From Chloroflexota bacterium (GTDB lineage Bacteria; Chloroflexota; Limnocylindria; Limnocylindrales; CSP1-4): 64,000 nt of DNA. Made by a program: the position numbers and the translations under genes. Shown here piece by piece: positions 25,641 to 34,034 of this stretch (positions are counted from its first letter, which is position 1; each line of letters starts with the position of its first letter). The notes beneath the pieces are model-generated. The model had not been told where the DNA came from and searched no databases. It saw only the letters and a program-made list of their open reading frames with translations. Where the stretch lies: the NCBI GenBank assembly GCA_016191425.1, contig JACPOR010000022.1, positions 25,657 to 89,656 of the forward strand, read 5' to 3'.

Positions 25641-27019
25641 CCGATCGCCTGGCGGGTCGCCTGATCGCCCTCGGCGTCACCGGGTCGATCGCGGCCTACA
25701 AGGCAATCGAGCTGCTCCGGTTGCTCACGGCCGATGGCGCCGACGTGGTGGTGATGCTGTCACCGTCCGCCACGAGGTTCGTCGGGCCGCTGTCCTTCGC
25801 GGCGCTGTCACGCCATCCGGTCGAGACCGAGATCCTGGACCTCCTGCCCGACGGGCGGATCGGACACGTCGTCATCGCCGACACCGCCGATGCCCTGGTC
25901 GTGGCACCGGCGACCGCCCACTGGCTGGGGTCCATGGCAGCCGGCCTGGCCGGTGACGTCGTGACGGCGACCTGCCTCGCGACCTCGGCGCCCGTCATTG
26001 CGGCGCCGGCGATGGACGGGGACATGTGGACCCATCCCGCGACACGGGCCAACGTCCAGCGCCTGCGGTCGGACTTCGGCTACATCGTCGTCGAGCCCGA
26101 GTCCGGACCGCTGGCGTCCGGCCAGTCCGGCGTCGGACGGCTCGCCGACCTGGGCTCGATCGTCGATGCGGTGGTCGAGGCAACCCGGGATCGGCCGGTT
26201 CGCCAGCCGGACGAGGCTGCTCGCCCGCCGCTGTCGACCGGGCCCATCCGCGATTCGGACCTGGTCGGGCGCCATCTCGTGGTGACGGCCGGAGGCACTC
26301 GCGAGCCGATCGATCCCGTCAGGTTCATCGGCAATCGGTCAACCGGGCGCATGGGCGTTGCCGTCGCCGAGGCCGCCCTGGATCGTGGCGCCAGGGTGAC
26401 GCTCATCGTTGCGGACACGGACGTGCCGCTCCCGACCGACCGAGCGCATCTGATCCGGGTCGAGACGACCGGCGAGCTGCGGGCCGCCCTCCTCGGGGCG
26501 CTGTTCGGCGGCGATGCCCCGCCGGCCGAGGCTCGTTTCGACGCTCTGGTGATGGCGGCCGCCGTGAGCGACTTCACGCCGGCCCATCCGGCCGAGCGGA
26601 AGATCGGTCGCGAGGCTGGCCTGACGCTCGAGCTCCAGGCGACCCCCGACCTCCTGGCCGAGGCGGGCCGGATCGCCCACGGCCTGGACAGCGGCGGGGC
26701 CGAGACGCGGGCCAGGGTCACGCCACGTCCGGTCCTGGTCGGCTTCGCGGCGGAGACGGGCTCGCTTGGGCGGGCCGCGGCAAAGCTCGCGCGCAAGGGC
26801 GTCGACCTGCTTGTCGTGAATGATGTCAGCGAGCCGGGTTCCGGGTTCGGAACGGACACCAACCGCGTCGAGGTCCTGGGCGCGGCCGGCGACCGGACGG
26901 CGCTGCCTCTCCTCTCGAAGCGCGAGGTGGCCGATCGGCTCCTGGACCGAATCGCCGAGATGTTGGACTCCCGCGATGCCGAGGCGCAGACTGCCGCCAT
27001 GCACGAGCCACCACGATGA
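25637..27019 (+). CDS. coaBC: Bifunctional phosphopantothenoylcysteine decarboxylase / phosphopantothenate-cysteine ligase
   Basis: Two successive steps of coenzyme A synthesis in one 460-residue polypeptide. The N-terminal flavoprotein half (CoaC) has GVTGSIAAYKAIELLR, DALVVAPATAHWLGSMAAG and PAMDGDMW (usual form PAMNxxMW; here Asp replaces Asn, worth noting). The C-terminal ligase half (CoaB) has TAGGTREPIDPVRFIGNRSTG, AAAVSDFTP and VNDVSEPGSGFGTDTNRV. The start is GTG 25637 overlapping the coaX stop; a longer frame begins inside coaX. It is followed by panB after 46 bases containing a short tandem repeat. Confidence 0.95.
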   Translation: MTDRLAGRLIALGVTGSIAAYKAIELLRLLTADGADVVVMLSPSATRFVGPLSFAALSRHPVETEILDLLPDGRIGHVVIADTADALVVAPATAHWLGSMAAGLAGDVVTATCLATSAPVIAAPAMDGDMWTHPATRANVQRLRSDFGYIVVEPESGPLASGQSGVGRLADLGSIVDAVVEATRDRPVRQPDEAARPPLSTGPIRDSDLVGRHLVVTAGGTREPIDPVRFIGNRSTGRMGVAVAEAALDRGARVTLIVADTDVPLPTDRAHLIRVETTGELRAALLGALFGGDAPPAEARFDALVMAAAVSDFTPAHPAERKIGREAGLTLELQATPDLLAEAGRIAHGLDSGGAETRARVTPRPVLVGFAAETGSLGRAAAKLARKGVDLLVVNDVSEPGSGFGTDTNRVEVLGAAGDRTALPLLSKREVADRLLDRIAEMLDSRDAEAQTAAMHEPPR

Positions 27020-27051
27020 GCGCCACCGGCAAGATGAGCGCCACCGGCAAG
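27016..27051 (+). repeat. 18-bp tandem duplication before panB
   Basis: Two copies of an 18-base unit with core ATGAGCGCCACCGGCAA lie between the coaBC stop and the panB start. The panB start itself (ATGAACGCCACGGGCAC) is a third, diverged copy. Each copy carries an ATG, so the repeat multiplies potential start codons. Confidence 0.75.
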
Positions 27052-27065
27052 AGAAACGCGGCACG

Positions 27066-28061
27066 ATGAACGCCACGGGCACGACAAACGCGACGGGCCG
27101 GCCTGTCCGCCGGCTCACGGTCACCGACATCCTCCGCATGCATGCCGATGGCGAGCAGTTGCCGATGCTGACGGCTTATGACTATCCGACGGCGCGGATC
27201 CTCGACGAGGCGGGTATCCCGATGCTCCTTGTCGGCGACTCCCTGGGCCAGGTCATGCTCGGGTACGACTCCACGGTCCGCGTGACGATGACCGAGATGC
27301 TCCACCACACGGCGGCCGTCGTCCGCGGGACCCGGAGAGCCCTCGTCATCGGTGACATGCCCTTCCTCTCCTACGCTTCGACCGACGACGCGGTCGCCAA
27401 CGCGGGCCGGTTCCTCCGCGAGGCGGGTGCCACGGCCGTCAAGGTCGAGGGCGGGGTCCGCAGTACGCGCACCATCGAGGCCATCGTCCGAGCCGGCATA
27501 CCGGTCATGGGCCACATCGGCTGGACGCCGCAGTCCGAGCACGGCATGGGCGGCAAGGTCCGCGTCCAGGGCAAGAACCGCGAGTCCGCCCGGGCGCTGC
27601 TCTCGGACGCAATCGCCATCCAGGAGGCGGGGGCCTTTGCGATGGTGCTCGAGTTGATACCGGAGCAACTCGCCGCCACCATCACGTCGCGCCTGCGGAT
27701 CCCCACGATCGGCATCGGCGCGGGCGCCGGCTGCAGTGGCCAGGTCCAGGTCATCACCGACCTGCTGGGCATGGGCGATTTCTCTCCACGCCACGCCCGC
27801 AGGTACGCGGATCTCCTGGGCGCCATCCGGTCGGCCGCCGAGACGTGGGCCGCGGACGTCAAGGTCGGCACGTTCCCGGGTCCAGCGGAAACCGTGCGAA
27901 TGGACGAGGGCACGCTCAACGAGGTCCTCGGCCGCACGCCCGAGGATCGCGCGTCACGTGAGCCTCGTGCCGGCGACCAGGCGGGCGACCAGGCCGGTGA
28001 CCGGGCCGACGGCCGGGCCGATCGTCTCGGCGCCGGGATCCCGCTGGATCGAGACCTCTGA
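27066..28061 (+). CDS. panB: 3-methyl-2-oxobutanoate hydroxymethyltransferase
   Basis: Ketopantoate hydroxymethyltransferase, the first step of pantothenate synthesis from 2-oxoisovalerate. The 331-residue product has the TIM-barrel motifs MLTAYDYPTARILDEAG, LLVGDSLGQVMLGYDST, MGHIGWTPQSEHGMGGKVRVQG and GIGAGAGCSGQVQV. The C-terminal tail is unusual: about 30 residues of GDQAGDQAGDRADGRAD-type repeats beyond the normal end, probably replication-slippage sequence. ATG 27066 belongs to a repeated ATGA(G/A)CGCCAC unit, so the exact start is slightly uncertain. Confidence 0.96.
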   Translation: MNATGTTNATGRPVRRLTVTDILRMHADGEQLPMLTAYDYPTARILDEAGIPMLLVGDSLGQVMLGYDSTVRVTMTEMLHHTAAVVRGTRRALVIGDMPFLSYASTDDAVANAGRFLREAGATAVKVEGGVRSTRTIEAIVRAGIPVMGHIGWTPQSEHGMGGKVRVQGKNRESARALLSDAIAIQEAGAFAMVLELIPEQLAATITSRLRIPTIGIGAGAGCSGQVQVITDLLGMGDFSPRHARRYADLLGAIRSAAETWAADVKVGTFPGPAETVRMDEGTLNEVLGRTPEDRASREPRAGDQAGDQAGDRADGRADRLGAGIPLDRDL

Positions 28062-28065
28062 CCGC

Positions 28066-28905
28066 TTGACCACACTGGTCGTCAGGACGCGCGCAGATCT
28101 GCGCGCGGCCCTCGCGGATAGCCCGCGTCCCATCGGCCTCGTGCCGACGATGGGTTGGCTGCACGATGGCCACCGCGCCCTCATGCGCCGAGCCCGGGCC
28201 GCCGATCGGACCACCGTCGTCTCGATCTTCGTGAACCCGCGCCAGTTCGGTGATCCCTCGGATCTCGCCCAGTACCCGCGGAACGAAACCCGCGACGTGG
28301 CGATGTGCGAAGCAGAGGGCGTCGATCTCGTGTTCGCCCCGGCCGTCGACGAGGTCTACCCGCCGGGATTCGACACCAGCGTCATCGTCGGCTCTATCGC
28401 CGAGCCCCTCGAGGGCGCCGCCCGGCCCGGCCACTTCCCGGGGGTCGCGACCGTGGTCGCCATCCTCTTCGGACTGGTCCGGGCCGAGCGGGCCTACTTC
28501 GGCCAGAAGGACGCCCAGCAGGTAGCCGTCATCCGGCGGATGGCCCTCGACCTCGCGATCCCCACGGAGGTCGTGGCCTGCCCGACGGTCCGCGAGGCGG
28601 ATGGGCTGGCCATGTCATCCCGCAACGTCCACCTGTCGCCCGCCGAGCGCGCGGCAGCCCCCGTGCTCAGGACCGCGCTGCTCGTCGCGCGCGAGGCATG
28701 GGCCAATGGCGAACGCTCGGGCGAGGTCCTCCGGCATCGGATGCGCGCCCAGCTCGCCGAGGAGCCCCTCGCGAACGTCGAGTACGTGTCGTGCGCCGAT
28801 GGTTCGACGCTTGCCGAGCTCGAGCGTGTCGACGGTCCGGCGCTGCTGTCCCTGGCGGTCCGCTTCGGATCGACCCGCCTCATCGACAACGAGCCGCTCG
28901 GCTGA
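28066..28905 (+). CDS. panC: Pantothenate synthetase (pantoate--beta-alanine ligase)
   Basis: Condenses pantoate and beta-alanine with ATP to pantothenate, completing the vitamin pathway started by panB. The 279-residue product carries PTMGWLHDGHRALMRRA (HxGH nucleotide motif), FVNPRQFGDPSDLAQYPR, RPGHFPGVATVV, FGQKDAQQ and SSRNVHLS. No ATG fits; TTG 28066 (LTTLVVRTRADL), four bases after the panB stop, is the likely start. It is the last gene of coaX-coaBC-panB-panC and is convergent with the next gene. Confidence 0.95.
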   Translation: MTTLVVRTRADLRAALADSPRPIGLVPTMGWLHDGHRALMRRARAADRTTVVSIFVNPRQFGDPSDLAQYPRNETRDVAMCEAEGVDLVFAPAVDEVYPPGFDTSVIVGSIAEPLEGAARPGHFPGVATVVAILFGLVRAERAYFGQKDAQQVAVIRRMALDLAIPTEVVACPTVREADGLAMSSRNVHLSPAERAAAPVLRTALLVAREAWANGERSGEVLRHRMRAQLAEEPLANVEYVSCADGSTLAELERVDGPALLSLAVRFGSTRLIDNEPLG

Positions 28906-28935
28906 GCGGCAGGACGTCGTTCAGCCTTTCGCCCC

Positions 28936-30099
28936 TCAGGCGACTGGATGGCCCTCCCTCGCAACCGAGAGGATCCGGTCGACATCGAGGTTCTCGGCGA
29001 CGAGCCGCTTGATCAGTTCGATCTTCACGAGATCCGCGGGGTGGGTCTTGACGAGGAGGTCGTGGACCTCCGAGGTCACCGCGTACGTGTCCTCGACGAC
29101 CAGCGTCGCGAACAGGTCCGCTCGCCGGATGGCCTCGATCACGGCCGGGCGCGGACGATATCCACCCGTGAGCACGAGGCCGATGGCTGCGCCCTCATGC
29201 TCGTCGACGTTCACGCGGTCGGGCGTCGCTTCGCGCTCGCCGTGGTCAGGACGATCCCTGACCCCGAGCTGATGGGCGGTCGTGAGGGTGAGGATCACGT
29301 CCTCGCGGTCACCCGGAACAATCACCAGGGTTCCCGGCCCGACGCGCTCGAGCATGTGTCGCGGTTCCATCGCCCCCACCGCCACGCCGTCGATCACCCG
29401 CTCCAGGTCGGGGCCTTCGTGGAGAACCTCCCCATGCACTCCTTCGAGGATCATCTCGAGTGTCGGGTTCGAGAGGATCGAACGGATGGGCAGGACGCCG
29501 AGCAGCGGGATGTCGTATGGCGCCAGTCCGGCGGCGATGACAGCCGCGATTCCCGGCTGCGCGGCGACGTCCACCTTGTTCACGATCGCCCCGGCGACGT
29601 GCACGCCGTTGGCCCGAAACAGCGCCGCATTGAGGACGATCTCATCGATCGGGCGGCCGACGCCACCTTCGCTGACGATGATCGTTGGTGATCCGAGCAG
29701 CGCTGCGACCCGGGCATTCGACAGGCCGATGACGGCGCCGACACCGGCATGGCCGGTGCCCTCGATGAGGAGCAGGTCGTGATCGGTGTACTGCGCCTGG
29801 GCGTGCTGGATCCGGGATCCCAGGTCCTCGACCACCTGCCCGGCGATGTACTTCTTCGTGAAGCCCCGCGGAATGTGGATCGGGCTCATGGCGCTGTACG
29901 GCTCGGCCAGGCCGAAGGTCTCATGCATCAGGACGGCATCCTCGTCCGCCGGTTCGCCGTGATCGATGACGGTTCGCTGGCCGACGGGCTTCATGAACCC
30001 GGCCCGCAGACCGCGCGCGAGGAACCCGTTCAGCAACCCGAGCGATGTTGTCGTCTTGCCGCGGTTCTGTCCGGTTGCCGCGAGGTAGAGCTGGCGCAT
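28936..30099 (-). CDS. BioD-like P-loop ATPase with DRTGG domain
   Basis: 387-residue protein resembling the N-terminal regulatory part of large phosphotransacetylases (COG0857, BioD-like plus DRTGG). The P-loop ATGQNRGKTTTSLGLL is at the N-terminus, with LLLIEGTGHAGVGAV and NKVD further in. The DRTGG-like domain follows from about residue 240, including TLVIVPGDREDVILT. The C-terminal phosphotransacetylase domain is absent. Role unknown; nucleotide-dependent regulation is inferred. ATG 30099 sits at the edge of a repeat array that carries further ATG codons upstream. Confidence 0.75.
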   Translation of the reverse strand: MRQLYLAATGQNRGKTTTSLGLLNGFLARGLRAGFMKPVGQRTVIDHGEPADEDAVLMHETFGLAEPYSAMSPIHIPRGFTKKYIAGQVVEDLGSRIQHAQAQYTDHDLLLIEGTGHAGVGAVIGLSNARVAALLGSPTIIVSEGGVGRPIDEIVLNAALFRANGVHVAGAIVNKVDVAAQPGIAAVIAAGLAPYDIPLLGVLPIRSILSNPTLEMILEGVHGEVLHEGPDLERVIDGVAVGAMEPRHMLERVGPGTLVIVPGDREDVILTLTTAHQLGVRDRPDHGEREATPDRVNVDEHEGAAIGLVLTGGYRPRPAVIEAIRRADLFATLVVEDTYAVTSEVHDLLVKTHPADLVKIELIKRLVAENLDVDRILSVAREGHPVA

Positions 30100-30302
30100 C
30101 AGTGCGGGAGCATCAGTGCGGGAGCATCCGTGCGGGAGCATCCGTGCGGCGCCATCAGGGCTGCTGCATCAGGGCTGGCGCACCCGTGCGGCGCCATCAG
30201 GGGCTGGTGCATCAGGGCTGGCGCATCAGGGCTGGCGCCATCAGGGCTGGCGCACCCGTGCGGCGCCATCCGGGCTGGTGCATCAGGGCTGGCGCATCGG
30301 GC
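30100..30302. repeat. Degenerate short tandem repeat array
   Basis: About 200 bases made of imperfect 12-15-base units. The left end repeats GTGCGGGAGCATC and the rest alternates forms of GCATCAGGGCTGGC and GCACCCGTGCGGCGCCATC. The array abuts the ATG of the DRTGG-domain gene, and several units carry CAT (ATG on the minus strand), two of them in frame or nearly so with that gene. No spacers, so not a CRISPR. 30303-30342 shows nothing recognisable. Confidence 0.8.
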
Positions 30303-30342
30303 GATCCGGCCGCGGATTGGCGTCTCCTGGCCACGGTCGAGC

Positions 30343-30948
30343 CTAGGAGTGGGCCGCGGTCTTGCGCTCGATCAGCTGGACGCCATCCCGCAACCGCGCC
30401 AGGGTGTCCGCGTCGACGGCGTCCGATTCGAGGTACGGGCCCAGGCGATCCATGACGTCCGCGACCAGGCTCAGGAAGACGACCGCGTCGGCGACGAAGA
30501 ACTGCGGCTCGTTGTTATACCGGACGAGCGTCAGGCGACCTTGGAGGACGCGGCGCTCCTCGACGTGCGCGATCTGGGTTGCGAAGTTGTGGCCCTGGAT
30601 CCCATCCGGGTTGTTGAGGAAGTTGAGGGCGTTGTCGATCGCCAGGCCGAACCGCGCTCTCCACGCCACGAGGCGTTCATGGACATCGGGCGGGATCCGG
30701 ACCTCGGCGACTTCGTCGAAGACCTCCGGAGCAACGGTCAGGAGCCCGACCAGCGTGGTCCCGGCCCGGGCCCCGAGCATGACCTGGAGGCTGCGCTCGA
30801 GCGTGAAAACCTCGGAATCGAAGCGCGGGCTCGTGATGACGTCCGTCAGCAGGTCCTCGACGTTGTCGAGCGTGCCCGGCTCGACGACCGCGTTGGCGAG
30901 ATGGCCGATCTCTTCCTTGAACAGGAACTTCTCTTCGTGATCGAGCAT
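30343..30948 (-). CDS. Hypothetical protein next to DRTGG ATPase
   Basis: 201-residue soluble, mostly helical protein that I cannot assign. It begins MLDHEEKFLFKEEIGHLAN and contains RFGLAIDNALNFLNNPDGIQG and RLTLVRYNNEPQFFVADAVVFLSLVADV. No signal peptide, membrane segment or obvious metal site. TAGAGT lies exactly 6 bases before ATG 30948, so it is probably leaderless. It precedes the DRTGG-domain gene on the same strand with a 243-base repeat-rich gap, so the two could share a transcript. Confidence 0.7.
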   Translation of the reverse strand: MLDHEEKFLFKEEIGHLANAVVEPGTLDNVEDLLTDVITSPRFDSEVFTLERSLQVMLGARAGTTLVGLLTVAPEVFDEVAEVRIPPDVHERLVAWRARFGLAIDNALNFLNNPDGIQGHNFATQIAHVEERRVLQGRLTLVRYNNEPQFFVADAVVFLSLVADVMDRLGPYLESDAVDADTLARLRDGVQLIERKTAAHS

Positions 30949-30954
30949 GCGACA

Positions 30955-30960
30955 ACTCTA
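30955..30960 (-). promoter_or_regulatory. -10 box of hypothetical gene 30343-30948
   Basis: TAGAGT on the minus strand, exactly 6 bases before ATG 30948. No ribosome site lies between. Confidence 0.45.
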
Positions 30961-31281
30961 CATCGAACCGTCCAGCGGCCTGTCGAACGGGGATCAGACT
31001 GCGCACCCGCCTCGGGCGCCACTTCCGCGCCGCCGCCCCGGCAGCGCCTTCGCAGCCCGGGTATTCCGAGAAGGATTAGGAAGCAGGCAAAACACGCCGA
31101 CCGCGCGGGTCCGGCCCACGCCAGACAGGCGCCCGGCCCTGAATCGTGTGGGGTTGCGTTCGATGCAGTGCCCGGCAGGCATAGCGGGACCGTTTAATCC
31201 GGCAAACTAGCCGCTGCGCGGGAGATGGCGACCCGAGGCACGGTGACAGCGCCCCCATAAGCCTTCTTGGAATAACGCGAC

Positions 31282-31479
31282 CAACAGCACCCGTCGCGTC
31301 GGCGGTCCGGAAGGAATAGCCGGCCGTCGCGTCGGCGGCTCGGGTTCGGGCAACAGCACCCGTCGCGTCGGCGGCTCGGGTTCGAGGAACGGCCGGCCCG
31401 GGAGGAGTAGCCGGCCGACCGTCGGCAATCGTCGCACCGGTCCGGGTTCGAGGAACGGCCGGCCCGGGAGGGCCGGCCG
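31282..31479. repeat. Interleaved direct repeats downstream of gdhA
   Basis: Three copies of CCGTCGCGTCGGCGG (31291, 31324, 31360), the last two extended by CTCGGGTTCG. CAACAGCACCCGTCGCG occurs at 31282 and 31351. A longer block starting GGGTTCGAGGAACGG occurs at 31378 and 31444, where the second copy forms the left arm of the terminator-like hairpin. Confidence 0.8.
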
Positions 31480-31482
31480 TTC
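31453..31482 (-). terminator. Perfect 13-bp hairpin after gdhA
   Basis: GAACGGCCGGCCC / GGGCCGGCCGTTC with loop GGGA, starting 30 bases past the gdhA stop. The stem is exceptionally strong but no U tract follows on the minus strand, so it may act as a stability element or a Rho-assisted terminator. Confidence 0.6.
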
Positions 31483-31511
31483 CAGGTTCGACGTTCAGTC
31501 GAGGGGGGCGA

Positions 31512-32777
31512 TCACGGGTAGAGGCCGCGCATGGCCATGGCGTCCGCAACGCGCTCGACGGCGAGCAGATACGCGGCGGTCCGCATGTCGCACTGCTCGC
31601 GACGGGCGATGGCGAGGACGGACGTGAAGGCCTTGACCATGATCTCCTTGAGCTTCTCGTTGACAGTCGCCTCGCTCCAGTGGTCGCGGTTCAGGTCCTG
31701 GACCCACTCGAAGTAGGACACCGTGACACCGCCCGCATTGCAGAGGATGTCCGGGATCATGAACTTGGACTTCTTCCAGAGGATCCTGTCCGCCTCGGGC
31801 GTGGTCGGTCCGTTGGCCGCCTCGGCGATCAGACGGGCCTTGACCCGGTCGGCATTCTCGGCCGTGATCTGGTTTTCGAGGGCCGCCGGGATGAGGATCT
31901 CGCAGTCGACCTCGAGGACGGCTTCGCTCGAGACGTCGATCGCTCCCGGGAAGCCCTGGACCGTACCGTGCTCCTGCTTCCAGGCGATGACCTTGGCGAC
32001 ATCAAGCCCGCTCGCGTTGTGGATCCCGCCGGTCGAGTCTGAAACGGCAACGACCGTCGAACCCTCGGCCGTGATCAGCGTCGCCGCGATGGAGCCGGCA
32101 TTGCCGAACCCCTGGACCGCGACGCGGGCCTTCTTGAGCTCGATCCCGAGGTGGCGGGCCGCCTCGATGATGCAGAAGACCGTGCCCCTCGCAGTGGCCT
32201 CGTTCCGTCCCTCCGAGCCGCCCAGGCTGATGGGCTTGCCGGTCACGACCCCGGGCACGGTGTACCCGGCATGCATGGAATAGGTGTCCATCATCCAGGC
32301 CATGATCTGGGAGTTGGTGTTGACGTCGGGGGCCGGAATGTCCTTCTCCGGCCCGATGAGAATTTCGATCTCGGTGAAGAAGCGGCGGGTGAGCGCTTCG
32401 ACTTCGCGGAGCGACAGCTGCTTCGGGTCGACGATCACGCCGCCCTTGCCGCCGCCGTAGGGGATGCCGACGACCGCGCACTTCCAGGTCATCCACATGG
32501 CGAGCGCCTTGACCTCGTCGCGGGAGACGTTCTGGTGGTAGCGAATGCCGCCCTTGGCGGGTCCACGGCCCAGGTTGTGCTGGACTCGGTAGCCAGTGAA
32601 GACGCGGACGGATCCGTCGTCCATGTGCACCGGGAAGTGCACGGTCAACTCGCGGCGCGGTTCGCGCAACACGGCTCGCATGCCGACATCAAGACCGAGT
32701 CGCTCGGCGGCGAGGTCGAATTGCTGCTGCGCCACGGACCACGGATTGATCGGGACGGTGGCGGGCTCGGTGGTCAT
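31512..32777 (-). CDS. gdhA: Glu/Leu/Phe/Val dehydrogenase (glutamate dehydrogenase)
   Basis: NAD(P)-dependent glutamate dehydrogenase interconverting glutamate with 2-oxoglutarate and ammonia. The 421-residue length is standard for the hexameric type. Seen are GYRVQHNLGRGPAKGGIRYH, the catalytic Lys region VVGIPYGGGKGGVIVDP, PAPDVNTNSQIMAWMMD and the Rossmann motif VQGFGNAGS. It stands alone, with a promoter about 130 bases upstream and a strong hairpin after the stop. It would feed or drain glutamate in a neighbourhood rich in amino-acid storage and turnover genes. Confidence 0.96.
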   Translation of the reverse strand: MTTEPATVPINPWSVAQQQFDLAAERLGLDVGMRAVLREPRRELTVHFPVHMDDGSVRVFTGYRVQHNLGRGPAKGGIRYHQNVSRDEVKALAMWMTWKCAVVGIPYGGGKGGVIVDPKQLSLREVEALTRRFFTEIEILIGPEKDIPAPDVNTNSQIMAWMMDTYSMHAGYTVPGVVTGKPISLGGSEGRNEATARGTVFCIIEAARHLGIELKKARVAVQGFGNAGSIAATLITAEGSTVVAVSDSTGGIHNASGLDVAKVIAWKQEHGTVQGFPGAIDVSSEAVLEVDCEILIPAALENQITAENADRVKARLIAEAANGPTTPEADRILWKKSKFMIPDILCNAGGVTVSYFEWVQDLNRDHWSEATVNEKLKEIMVKAFTSVLAIARREQCDMRTAAYLLAVERVADAMAMRGLYP

Positions 32778-32858
32778 TGAGAGGACTTCCTCCGGTTCGA
32801 TCCGGTGCGTGCCGAACCGATGCTGAGCCGTCTCCCGGACGACCCCACGGTGCGCGAC

Positions 32859-32888
32859 GTGTCCGACTCTCGGATGTCCGACTCTCGG
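32859..32888. repeat. Direct repeat in the gdhA leader
   Basis: GTCCGACTCTCGGA occurs twice in about 30 bases, between the gdhA start and its -10 box, i.e. in the untranslated leader. It could be a regulator half-site pair or a slippage product. Confidence 0.5.
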
Positions 32889-32915
32889 AACGCCTCACGC
32901 GCGAAATGCGCTGGG

Positions 32916-32921
32916 AGTATA
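32916..32921 (-). promoter_or_regulatory. -10 box upstream of gdhA
   Basis: TATACT on the minus strand, about 138 bases upstream of ATG 32777, implying a long leader. The -35 region (TGTCGG at 17 bases) is poor. Confidence 0.45.
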
Positions 32922-33035
32922 GCCGCCGTCGGCGCGGTCCGACACCTGCCGGAATCCCGTTCGCAACCGGGCCGCAACCTTCAACCACCCGGGCCAAACG
33001 GCCCGGCCCGGCCGTGACCCTGGGACCGGGAGAGC

Positions 33036-33890
33036 CTATGCGGGATGGTAGAGGGCCACCGCTCCTACGCACCCGGGCCCGAGGTGCGGCCCGACGGACG
33101 GACCCACCAGATTGATGGAGACCATGGACGGATCGATGCCACCCGGGATCCGCGCGACGAGCTGGTCACGGAACGCCTCGACATCGGCATTGGTGGTGTG
33201 CAGCACGGCGAGGCGCTCGATGGGTCGGGCCGTGAGCATCTCGATGATCCGTTCCCGGGCCTTGCCGCGCGTTCGGACCTTGTCGGCCACTTCGACCTTG
33301 CCGTCCTTGACATCGATGATCGGCTTGAGCGAGAGGAGCGTGCCGATGGCCGCCTGGGCTGCGCTGATCCGCCCTCCCCGCTTGAGGTACTCGACCGTGT
33401 CGAGGGCCACGGTCATCGCGATGTCGGAACGGCGGGTCTCGCAGGTTCGGGCGATCCGGTCGGCCGTCGCACCGTCGGCGGCCGTGCGGACGGCGAGCTC
33501 GGCCAGCACGCTTTCGCACATCGAGGCGCCCATCGAGTCGACGATGCGGATCTCCCTGTCCGGCAGCATGCCCTTCGCGACCTCCGCGCTCTTGATGGTC
33601 CCGGAGAGGGTGCCGGCAACGTGGATCGACACGATCGCGTCGGCGCCAGCGTCGAAGGCGGCCTGATAGGCAGCCAAAAAGTCTCCCGGTGCGGACGCGG
33701 CCGTGGTTGGAAACGGCGCGTCCGGGGCCGTCATCCTGGACCAGAAGTCGACCGTCGACAGATCGACGCCGGCCCTGAACGTCTCCGCTCCGAAGCTGAC
33801 GGCGAGCGGAACGATGGTGATGCCCAGCTCGGCGGCGCGTCCCGGCTCCATATCGGACGCCGAGTCCGTGACGATGGCGACGTGGCTCAC
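33036..33890 (-). CDS. DegV family protein (fatty-acid-binding type)
   Basis: 284-residue DegV/FakB-like protein. The family binds a fatty acid and, in Gram-positives, presents it to the kinase FakA. Typical features are VAIVTDSASDMEP at the start, IVSIHVAGTLSGTIKSAE (lipid-binding loop), IRIVDSMGASMCES, VEYLKRGGRISAAQAAIGTLLSLKPI and the histidine-containing end GPHLGPGCVGAVAL. No FakA gene is in the window. GGAGG lies 7 bases before ATG 33890 and a TATGAT box about 57 bases upstream. It is divergent from an MFS transporter gene. Confidence 0.93.
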   Translation of the reverse strand: MSHVAIVTDSASDMEPGRAAELGITIVPLAVSFGAETFRAGVDLSTVDFWSRMTAPDAPFPTTAASAPGDFLAAYQAAFDAGADAIVSIHVAGTLSGTIKSAEVAKGMLPDREIRIVDSMGASMCESVLAELAVRTAADGATADRIARTCETRRSDIAMTVALDTVEYLKRGGRISAAQAAIGTLLSLKPIIDVKDGKVEVADKVRTRGKARERIIEMLTARPIERLAVLHTTNADVEAFRDQLVARIPGGIDPSMVSINLVGPSVGPHLGPGCVGAVALYHPA

Positions 33891-33946
33891 TGGCTCTCCC
33901 TCCCGAGGCAGCAGCGTGGTTGGGTGCGCAGCCCTGCGTTGCCGGG

Positions 33947-33952
33947 ATCATA
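33947..33952 (-). promoter_or_regulatory. -10 box upstream of the degV-like gene
   Basis: TATGAT on the minus strand, giving a leader of about 50 bases before ATG 33890, which has its own ribosome site. Confidence 0.5.
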
Positions 33953-34022
33953 CGGGCCACGCGTCGCCGCCGAAACAGATTCGTACGGGCGCCGACAGCC
34001 GCATTCCCCCACAGCGACCGGC

Positions 34023-34028
34023 TACCCT
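34023..34028 (+). promoter_or_regulatory. -10 box of the MFS transporter gene
   Basis: TACCCT with exactly 6 bases to ATG 34035 and no ribosome site, a likely leaderless start. Confidence 0.45.
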
Positions 34029-34034
34029 TCCCAG

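Larger units (their letters stand above)
30949..31511. other. Gene-free, repeat-rich spacer
   Basis: 563 bases between two minus-strand genes with no supported coding region. It holds the -10 box of the upstream-reading gene (30955-30960), a strong bulged hairpin (31107-31139; arms GGGTCCGG.. and ..CCGGCCC), a block of direct repeats (31282-31482) and the gdhA terminator-like hairpin. Short open frames here only read through the repeats. Confidence 0.6.

Noticed and set aside
30096..30302. CRISPR array
   Set aside because: Units of 12-15 bases run head to tail without unique spacers, and no cas genes are present.
31076..31549. 157-residue protein encoded in the spacer after gdhA
   Set aside because: The frame is a translation of the direct repeats (RTRAADATGAVARTRAADAT pattern), with no ribosome site or independent coding signal.
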